Below, piece after piece: positions 6,786 through 11,342 of a stretch of 11,342 nucleotides of DNA. The stretch is from JANNHK01 sp034408875 (GTDB lineage: Bacteria > Actinomycetota > Acidimicrobiia > IMCC26256 > PALSA-610). The position numbers and the translations under genes are program-made. The stretch covers positions 1-11,342 of the forward strand of contig JAWXCJ010000141.1 in assembly GCA_034408875.1 (NCBI GenBank), written 5' to 3'. Every line of letters starts with the position of its first letter. Position 1 is the first letter of the stretch. The notes beneath the pieces were generated by a model. It saw only the letters and a list, made by a program, of their open reading frames with translations. It was not told the origin of the DNA and searched no databases.

Positions 6786-7709
6786 TCAGTACGCGAGCTT
6801 CAGTCCCGGCCGTTCGAACGGAACCGACACCAGACGACCTGTACCCGAGCACGTCACGTACGCCGTCTTCAGGTCCGGACCACCGAACGCCACGTTGGTG
6901 ACCATCGGGTCGCCGACGAACACCTGGTCGAGCAGTTCACCCGTGGGCGAGATCACGCTCAGCGCACCGGTGACGAGCGTCGCCACGACGACGTTGCCCG
7001 CGCTGTCCATCGCGAGCGAGTCGAAGAGCTGCATGCCCGCAAGGCCGCAGATCATCTCGCCGCCGTGCGCCGACACACTCGCGCCGCCGACGAGTTCGCC
7101 CGGGCCGGACAGGTTCCACGCCCACACGCGCCCGGTGTGCGTCTCGACCGTGTAGAGCCGGTCACCCGCGGGTGACAGGCCCACGCCGTTCGGCGACTCC
7201 AACGGGTACACGATCTCGCGAATCGACGAACCGTCAGGCTGCGCGTAGTAGAGCGCGCCGGCCGTACGCACCCGGCCGCGGTCCTTGCCGTGGTCGCTGA
7301 AGTAGAAACCGCCGTGCGTGTCGAACACGAGGTCGTTCGGGCCGACGAGTTCGTTACCGTCGCACTCGGTGTACAGCACCGTCACCGCGCCCGAGAGCAT
7401 GTCGATGCGTTCGACGCGGCCGCCGCTGTAGTCGTCGGGCTGCTGGCTGTTGGGAATCTTCAGCCCCATCACCTCGTGGAACTGCCACCCGCCGCTGTTC
7501 GTGACGTACAGCGCGCCGTCGGGTCCGATCGCAGCACCGTTCGGGCTGCCGCCCGGCTCGGCGACCGTCTCCTTCTTACCGTCGGGATGCACCCGCGTGA
7601 TACGGCCACCGAGTAGCTCGGTGACAAGAACCGTGCCGTCGGCCATGACGACGGGCCCCTCGGGAAACTCGAGGCCGGCCGTGATTTCGGTGATCGCGGG
7701 GTTGCTCAC
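6786..7709 (-). CDS. SMP-30/gluconolactonase-like beta-propeller protein
   Basis: A 307-residue six-bladed beta-propeller protein of the SMP-30/gluconolactonase/LRE family. Members are divalent-metal lactonases, and substrates vary widely (sugar lactones, others). The three metal ligands of the family can be placed: E17 in LEFPEGP, N174 in SPNGVGLSP, and D230 in LFDSLAMD. Propeller repeats are visible as recurring DG/G..Y segments such as IGPDGALYVTN (61-71), GPNDLVFDTHGGFYFSD (123-139) and SPAGDRLYTVET (179-190). No signal peptide, so it is probably cytoplasmic. The start is GTG 7709, chosen because MSNPAITEI leads straight into the first blade; the frame stays open for over 1 kb upstream only by reading through ribB in another frame. 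Upstream GGTAGG is a weak SD. It follows ribB after 26 bp and is likely co-transcribed with it. Confidence 0.85.
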   Translation of the reverse strand: MSNPAITEITAGLEFPEGPVVMADGTVLVTELLGGRITRVHPDGKKETVAEPGGSPNGAAIGPDGALYVTNSGGWQFHEVMGLKIPNSQQPDDYSGGRVERIDMLSGAVTVLYTECDGNELVGPNDLVFDTHGGFYFSDHGKDRGRVRTAGALYYAQPDGSSIREIVYPLESPNGVGLSPAGDRLYTVETHTGRVWAWNLSGPGELVGGASVSAHGGEMICGLAGMQLFDSLAMDSAGNVVVATLVTGALSVISPTGELLDQVFVGDPMVTNVAFGGPDLKTAYVTCSGTGRLVSVPFERPGLKLAY

Positions 7710-7735
7710 GCGCGAGAACCTACCGCGACGTTGTT

Positions 7736-8371
7736 CTACAACATCAAGGGGCGGCTTGTCGCGCCGACCTGCTCCTTTTCCATGCGGTGCTCGACAACCT
7801 GTGCGACCGAGATCATGGCGATGCGGTGCTCCTGCGCGAACAGTTCGAGGTACGGGATACGCGCCGGCGAACCGTCGTCGTGCAGCACCTCGCAGATCAC
7901 CGCCGCGGGGGCCAAGCCCGCCAACACGGCGAGGTCGACCGCAGCTTCGGTGTGACCGCGGCGTTCGAGCACGCCGCCGTCGCGAGCGCGCAGCGGGAAC
8001 ACGTGGCCGGGACGGATGAAGTCGGTCGGGCGCGAGTCGGGCTCGATCATGCGCCGGATCGTGAGCGCCCGGTCGGCGGCACCGATGCCGCTCCCCGCGG
8101 TGCAGTGATCGACCGAGACGGTGAACGCGGTGTCGCACCCGGGGGTGGCGACCATCGGCCCGATCTCCAGCTTGTCGAGCCGCGTCGACGCACACGGCAT
8201 ACACACGAGCCCGCGCGCCCACCGCAACATGAAGTTGATCGCCTCGGGCGTGACCCACTCGGCCGCGAGCGTGAGGTCGCCCTCGTTCTCGCGGTCCTCG
8301 TCGTCGACGACGAGGACCATCTCGCCGCGCCGGATACGACGCAGTGCGTCGTCGATCGTTGTCAGGGGCAC
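7736..8371 (-). CDS. ribB: 3,4-dihydroxy-2-butanone 4-phosphate synthase
   Basis: A 211-residue enzyme that converts ribulose 5-phosphate to 3,4-dihydroxy-2-butanone 4-phosphate plus formate, supplying the four-carbon unit of riboflavin. Motifs: VVDDEDRENEGDL (21-33) carrying the acidic metal-binding cluster, DHCTAGSGIGAADRALTI (88-105), RPGHVFPL (120-127) and RRGHTEAAVDLAVLAGL (137-153), with H140 as the second-site metal ligand. It is monofunctional: no GTP cyclohydrolase II domain follows, unlike the fused RibBA common in Actinomycetota. The start is GTG 8371, preceded by AGGGAG at 8378-8383 with 6-nt spacing. It begins inside the last codons of the histidine kinase (10-bp overlap). No other rib gene is in the window and no FMN riboswitch is seen upstream, since that position is kinase coding sequence. 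Confidence 0.95.
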   Translation of the reverse strand: MPLTTIDDALRRIRRGEMVLVVDDEDRENEGDLTLAAEWVTPEAINFMLRWARGLVCMPCASTRLDKLEIGPMVATPGCDTAFTVSVDHCTAGSGIGAADRALTIRRMIEPDSRPTDFIRPGHVFPLRARDGGVLERRGHTEAAVDLAVLAGLAPAAVICEVLHDDGSPARIPYLELFAQEHRIAMISVAQVVEHRMEKEQVGATSRPLML

Positions 8372-9417
8372 GCCATGCTCCCTCTCTCGGAGTCGGGGCT
8401 CTGATACTGCGGAATGTCGAACACCATCCGGCACCCGTTCGGCTGCCCGTGTTCGGAATGGATCTCGCCGCCGTGCAGGTCGACGATCCAACGGGCGATC
8501 GCGAGGCCGAGACCCGCGCCACCGTGGTCGGACGAGCGCGCGGAATCGGCGCGGTAGAACCGTTCGAAGATGCGGCCCGCGTCGCCGTCGGCCACACCGG
8601 GACCGTCGTCGGCGACTTCGAAACGCACGACATCGGCGCGGGACTCGGCACTGACGGCAACACGCCCGCCGGGCGGCGAGTGCCGCACCGCGTTCTCGAC
8701 CAGGTTCGCGACCACTTGATGCAGGCGTTCGGCATCGGCGTCGAGCGTGAGTTCCACCGGTTCGACCGCGACCGTGAGCTGCACGTCGCCCGCGTGCAGC
8801 TTCGATTCGCGCACGGCGAGTTCGAGCATGGGTGCGACGTCGAACTCGCGCCGGTCGAGCGGAATCGCACCCGACTCGAGGCGGGAGAGATCGAGGAGTT
8901 GCTGCACGAGGCGCCCGAGCCGTTCGGTCTGGGCGAGCATCGTGCTCAGCGTCTCGGGGTCGGGCGGCTCCACGCCGTCAACGAGGTTCTCGAGCTGGGC
9001 CTGCAACGCAGTGATCGGAGTGCGGAGCTCATGGCTCACGTTGGCGACGAGGTCGCGCCGGACGCGGTCCGTCTCGGCAAGTTCGGCCGCCATCTCGTTG
9101 AACGCCCGGGCGAGGGTCCCGATCTCGTCGCGCGAACTCACGGTGACCCGCCGGCTGAAATCGCCGGTCGCCATCGCGGCCGCGGCGTCGGCCATCTCGC
9201 GCAGCGGCGACGTCGTGCCGCGCGCCAGGAACCATACGACGGCGAGCGCGACCGACCCGGCGAGCGCACCTGCGACCGACGGCCACAGTTGTGCGTGGAT
9301 ACCGACCCACGTCAGGAAGATCGTGACCGCAATGGCCGCGACGATGATGACGCTGAGCTTGAGCTTCAGCGTGGGAAGTCGGTCGAGCGGTCGTTCGGGG
9401 GGTCGGCCGACGCGCAT
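8362..9417 (-). CDS. HAMP-domain sensor histidine kinase
   Basis: A 351-residue membrane histidine kinase that should autophosphorylate and pass phosphate to the adjacent response regulator. Order: membrane helix 1 (about 20-40), only some 7 residues outside, membrane helix 2 (about 48-65), HAMP (66-115), HisKA with H129 in ANVSHELRTP, and a HATPase_c domain with the N box HQVVANLVENAVRHS (233-247), G1 VADDGPGV (268-275), F box IFERFYRAD (283-291) and G2 GGAGLGLAIA (299-308). All key residues are intact. The near-absent external loop implies sensing within or at the membrane, or through a partner. I chose ATG 9417, one base after the regulator stop (TGAcATG); an upstream in-frame ATG at 9465 would overlap the regulator by 47 bp. 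The stop overlaps ribB. Confidence 0.93.
   Translation of the reverse strand: MRVGRPPERPLDRLPTLKLKLSVIIVAAIAVTIFLTWVGIHAQLWPSVAGALAGSVALAVVWFLARGTTSPLREMADAAAAMATGDFSRRVTVSSRDEIGTLARAFNEMAAELAETDRVRRDLVANVSHELRTPITALQAQLENLVDGVEPPDPETLSTMLAQTERLGRLVQQLLDLSRLESGAIPLDRREFDVAPMLELAVRESKLHAGDVQLTVAVEPVELTLDADAERLHQVVANLVENAVRHSPPGGRVAVSAESRADVVRFEVADDGPGVADGDAGRIFERFYRADSARSSDHGGAGLGLAIARWIVDLHGGEIHSEHGQPNGCRMVFDIPQYQSPDSERGSMACP
8378..8383 (-). promoter_or_regulatory. Shine-Dalgarno of ribB inside the kinase gene
   Basis: AGGGAG on the minus strand lies 6 nt before the ribB GTG, within the last codons of the histidine kinase gene. It supports GTG 8371 over the in-frame extension to 8491 and suggests translational coupling. 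Confidence 0.6.
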
Positions 9418-9418
9418 G

Positions 9419-10165
9419 TCAGTTCGCCCGCTCTTCGCCAAAACCCGATTCCGTCGCGTTTCCATCTACTGCATATCCGACGCCGTGTACCGTCCGGATG
9501 AGATCGGGGCCGAGCTTTCGGCGCAGTGTGCGGATGTGCGAGTCGACCGTACGGGCACCCGACGGGATCTCGTAGCCCCACACCTGTTCCAACAACTCCT
9601 CGCGCGTCGCGACCCGACCGGGCCGGGTCGCGAGGTACTGGAGGAGGTCGAACTCGGTCGGCGTGAGATGCACCGGCTCGTTCCCGCGCCGCACGATGCG
9701 GGCGGGGCCGTCGATCTCGATGTCGCGGATCGTGCACACGTCGTCGCCGTCGGCCGGGCCGTGCCGGTCGACGCGCCGAAGGAGTGCGTGGACACGCGCC
9801 ACGAGTTCGCGGGAGCTGAACGGCTTGGTCATGTAGTCGTCGGCCCCGACCGCGAGGCCGACGAGCAGGTCGTGCTCGCTGTCGCGGGCCGTGAGCATGA
9901 GCACGGGCACGGGCCGCTCGGCCTGGATGCGTTCGCACACTTCAAGTCCGTCGAGCCCGGGCAACATGAGATCGAGGATGACGAGGTCGGGCCGGATCCG
10001 GTCGCACAACGCCACCCCGGCCGGACCATCGGCCGCGATCTCGACCGCGTAGCCCTCGCTGCGCAGCCGGGCCGCGACCGCGGACGCGATCGAGCGCTCG
10101 TCCTCGATGACGGCAATCGTTCGCGAGGGGGCCGGGGCCGCCCCCGAACTCATGCCGAACGTCAT
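9419..10165 (-). CDS. OmpR/PhoB-type DNA-binding response regulator
   Basis: A 248-residue response regulator. The receiver domain (about 15-130) has the acidic pair E21-D22, phosphoacceptor D65 in LVILDLMLPG, T92 in LMLTAR and K114 in MTKPFSS. The C-terminal winged helix (about 145-235) has HLTPTEFDLLQYLATRPGRV (167-186), the recognition helix with RTVDSHIRTLRRKL (205-218), and the wing IRTVHGVGYAV (223-233), so it binds DNA as a transcription factor. It heads the minus-strand cluster and is coupled to its kinase. I chose ATG 10165, with a TATCCT box 7 nt upstream and no SD; ATG 10153 and TTG 10186 are alternatives. Its target genes cannot be read here, but autoregulation through the 91-bp divergent region is plausible. 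Confidence 0.94.
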   Translation of the reverse strand: MTFGMSSGAAPAPSRTIAVIEDERSIASAVAARLRSEGYAVEIAADGPAGVALCDRIRPDLVILDLMLPGLDGLEVCERIQAERPVPVLMLTARDSEHDLLVGLAVGADDYMTKPFSSRELVARVHALLRRVDRHGPADGDDVCTIRDIEIDGPARIVRRGNEPVHLTPTEFDLLQYLATRPGRVATREELLEQVWGYEIPSGARTVDSHIRTLRRKLGPDLIRTVHGVGYAVDGNATESGFGEERAN

Positions 10166-10172
10166 GACCACG

Positions 10173-10178
10173 AGGATA
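10173..10178 (-). promoter_or_regulatory. Candidate -10 box (TATCCT) for the two-component operon
   Basis: TATCCT on the minus strand fits TAnnnT and ends 7 nt before the chosen regulator ATG, the best spacing in the window for a leaderless transcript. It sits in the 91-bp gap (10166-10256) between the divergent regulator and phosphotransferase genes. Confidence 0.4.
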
Positions 10179-10241
10179 AGGACCAAAGGTCGGCATCGTC
10201 GGGTCGATCTGTGGAGAATTCGTGCAGATGGAGGGTCCGGC

Positions 10242-10247
10242 TACGTT
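10242..10247 (+). promoter_or_regulatory. Candidate -10 box (TACGTT) for the phosphotransferase gene
   Basis: TACGTT fits TAnnnT and ends 9 nt before the GTG at 10257. No SD is seen at that spacing. The -35 region is unremarkable. Confidence 0.3.
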
Positions 10248-10256
10248 GGTGCTCCC

Positions 10257-11243
10257 GTGGCCCGCTTCGCCCCTGACACCCTGATCGCGGCCCTCGGCCG
10301 GGAACTCGGGCCCGGTGTGACGATCGACGGCCTCCGGCGGCTCTCGGGCGGCGCCTCCCGTGAAACCTGGTCGTTCGACGCGGTCGAACCGAACGGGACC
10401 TTGCACCCACTCGTGCTGCGGCGGGACCCGGGCACGAACATCGGCCAATCGGACCGCTCGACCGAGTACGCGCTGCTCGTCGCGGCCGGTGCCGCGGGGG
10501 TCGCGGTGCCGCGGGTGCGGCTGCTGCTCGCACCGGGCGACGACCTCGGCCAGGGGTTCGTCATGGACCGCATCGAGGGCGAGACGATCCCGCGGCGCAT
10601 CCTGCGCGACGACACGTACGCGACTGCCCGCCCGCGCCTCGCCGCGCAGGCCGGGGCGATCGCCGCGCACATTCACGCGGTGCCCACGGCGGGACTCCCC
10701 GACATGCCCGTGAACGGCGCGCTCGCGCAGGTGGACCAGTACCGGTCGCTCCTCGACGCGTTCCGCGAACCGCACCCCGCCTTCGAACTCGGGCTGCGCC
10801 GGCTCGAGGAGCATGCGCCCGCGCCGCGTGCCGAACCCGCGCTCGTGCACGGCGACTTCCGCAACGGCAACTTCATCGTCGATACCAATGGCATCGCCGC
10901 GGTGCTCGACTGGGAACTCGCCCACCTCGGCGACCCGATCGAAGATCTCGGCTGGTTGTGCGTGAAGTCGTGGCGCTTCGGCGTCGCCGACCGCATCGCG
11001 GGCGGGTTCGGCGATCTCGACGACCTCCTCGACGCGTACGAACAGGCGGGCGGCACGCGGCCCGACGTCGACACGGTGCGCTGGTGGGTCGCGCTCGGAA
11101 CACTGAAGTGGGGTGTTATCTGCATCGGGCAGGCGATGACGCACCTCAACGGCATCGTGCGCAACGTCGAGCTGGCCGTGCTCGGCCGCCGAGTCGCCGA
11201 GATGGAGTGGGACCTGCTCGACCTACTCGACGGAGGATGGTGA
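10257..11243 (+). CDS. APH-family phosphotransferase (ACAD10/ACAD11 kinase-like)
   Basis: A 328-residue kinase of the aminoglycoside-phosphotransferase fold. The ATP-binding N-lobe includes LSGGASRETWSF (29-40) and LVLRRDPG (52-59). The catalytic loop is LVHGDFRNGNFIVD (196-209) with D200 as base and N205, followed by the metal-binding VLDWELAHLGDP (216-227) with D218. The ...GGASRETW and DWELAHLGDPIEDLGWL pattern is typical of the phosphotransferases related to the kinase part of mammalian ACAD10/ACAD11, which act in acyl-CoA breakdown, rather than of antibiotic-resistance enzymes. The substrate is not determined; a hydroxyacyl-CoA role is inference. Start is GTG 10257, chosen because the longer frame from 10107 would run through the opposite-strand regulator. 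It ends TGA at 11241-11243, sharing a base with the next ATG. Confidence 0.87.
   Translation: MARFAPDTLIAALGRELGPGVTIDGLRRLSGGASRETWSFDAVEPNGTLHPLVLRRDPGTNIGQSDRSTEYALLVAAGAAGVAVPRVRLLLAPGDDLGQGFVMDRIEGETIPRRILRDDTYATARPRLAAQAGAIAAHIHAVPTAGLPDMPVNGALAQVDQYRSLLDAFREPHPAFELGLRRLEEHAPAPRAEPALVHGDFRNGNFIVDTNGIAAVLDWELAHLGDPIEDLGWLCVKSWRFGVADRIAGGFGDLDDLLDAYEQAGGTRPDVDTVRWWVALGTLKWGVICIGQAMTHLNGIVRNVELAVLGRRVAEMEWDLLDLLDGGW
11232..11236 (+). promoter_or_regulatory. Shine-Dalgarno GGAGG before the ATG at 11243
   Basis: GGAGG in the last codons of the phosphotransferase gene sits 6 nt before ATG 11243, which overlaps the TGA stop by one base. It is a strong translational-coupling site whose downstream frame now leads into the tandem repeat. 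Confidence 0.6.
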
Positions 11244-11296
11244 TGACCGTGCGGACGCAGCGAAGCCACGGACGGCGCAGCGAGGGAGCCATGTGA
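11243..11296 (+). CDS. Possible 17-residue peptide encoded by the first repeat unit
   Basis: ATG 11243 has a well-placed SD and overlaps the phosphotransferase stop by one base (TGATG). It reads MTVRTQRSHGRRSEGAM and stops at TGA 11294-11296. The frame is built almost entirely from the 50-bp repeat, and the next unit restarts the same peptide from GTG 11293 in a shifted frame. It is arginine-rich with no recognisable domain. It may be translated by coupling, but a functional peptide is not shown; the start of the true downstream gene is probably beyond the window edge. Confidence 0.3.
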   Translation: MTVRTQRSHGRRSEGAM

Positions 11297-11342
11297 CCGT
11301 GCGGACGCAGCGAAGCCACGGACGGCGCAGCGAGGGAGCCAT
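11244..11342 (+). repeat. Tandem 50-bp direct repeat (two copies, running off the window)
   Basis: The first unit covers 11244-11293 and the second 11294-11342, cut one base short by the window end. They match at every visible base. Each unit consists of two related 25-bp halves sharing CGCAGCGA (11256-11263 and 11276-11283) followed by AGCCA. Each unit ends in GAGGGAGCCATG, a purine-rich stretch next to an ATG. The 50-bp period is not a multiple of three, so every copy shifts the reading frame. There are no spacers of unique sequence, so it is not a CRISPR array. Confidence 0.9.

Noticed and set aside
7710..8870. N-terminal extension of the SMP-30 protein to 694 residues
   Set aside because: The extension reads ribB and the kinase gene in the wrong frame. 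The propeller begins immediately after GTG 7709.
8747..10276. Plus-strand frame of 509 codons opposite the two-component genes
   Set aside because: It is antisense to intact regulator and kinase domains; composition is typical of a shadow frame.
10257..11243. Antibiotic-resistance aminoglycoside phosphotransferase
   Set aside because: The fold is shared, but the DWELAHLGDP context and N-lobe resemble ACAD10/11-type kinases, and there is no mobile element nearby.
11244..11342. CRISPR array at the right end
   Set aside because: The copies are directly adjacent with no unique spacers, and no cas gene is present.
1..11342. Anti-phage or other new multi-gene defence system
   Set aside because: RmuC, the secreted nuclease and the HELEH protein are not arranged with any effector, sensor or mobile genes that would support such a call.

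Overview
This is an 11.3-kb stretch of a high-GC bacterial chromosome with densely packed genes and very short gaps. GTG starts are frequent and several genes lack a Shine-Dalgarno (SD) sequence. The gene families (actinobacterial-style secreted nuclease, CaiB/BaiF-type racemase, SMP-30 lactonase, aminoglycoside-phosphotransferase-like kinase, OmpR/HAMP-kinase pair) suit an Actinomycetota genome, perhaps a non-streptomycete lineage such as Acidimicrobiia. That placement is inference from style and gene content only. I see no phage genes, transposase, CRISPR array, tRNA or rRNA.

Left part (1-1785): the 3' end of a probable sigma-70 region 4 gene (+) converges on a cold-shock protein gene (-), and each has its own hairpin terminator in the gap between them. 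Next come a secreted thermonuclease-like gene (-) and a divergent LemA-like membrane protein gene (+).

Central + strand block (1843-5489): rmuC (a PD-(D/E)XK nuclease-fold protein), purK (purine biosynthesis), and a membrane-anchored putative zinc metallopeptidase whose ATG overlaps the purK stop. A good promoter match sits inside the end of purK. The block ends at a perfect 21-bp inverted repeat with a 6-nt loop, lying between convergent genes.

Minus-strand block (10165 down to 5564, in transcription order): OmpR-type response regulator, HAMP-type histidine kinase, ribB (3,4-dihydroxy-2-butanone 4-phosphate synthase), SMP-30/gluconolactonase-like protein, and alpha-methylacyl-CoA racemase. 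The first three are tightly joined (TGAcATG, then a 10-bp overlap), so a two-component system and a riboflavin gene probably share an mRNA. The racemase probably has its own promoter.

Right end (10257-11342, +): an APH/ACAD10-11-like phosphotransferase, followed directly by a 50-bp tandem repeat that runs out of the window. Each repeat unit carries a start codon, and its reading frame changes from copy to copy.

I found no convincing new multi-gene system. Most genes are housekeeping or common accessory families. The items most worth a second look are the start-codon-bearing tandem repeat at the right edge, the 48-bp palindrome, the HELEH protein with its promoter inside purK, the two-component/ribB overlap, and a recurring TAnnnT box 7-9 nt before SD-less starts that suggests leaderless transcription.
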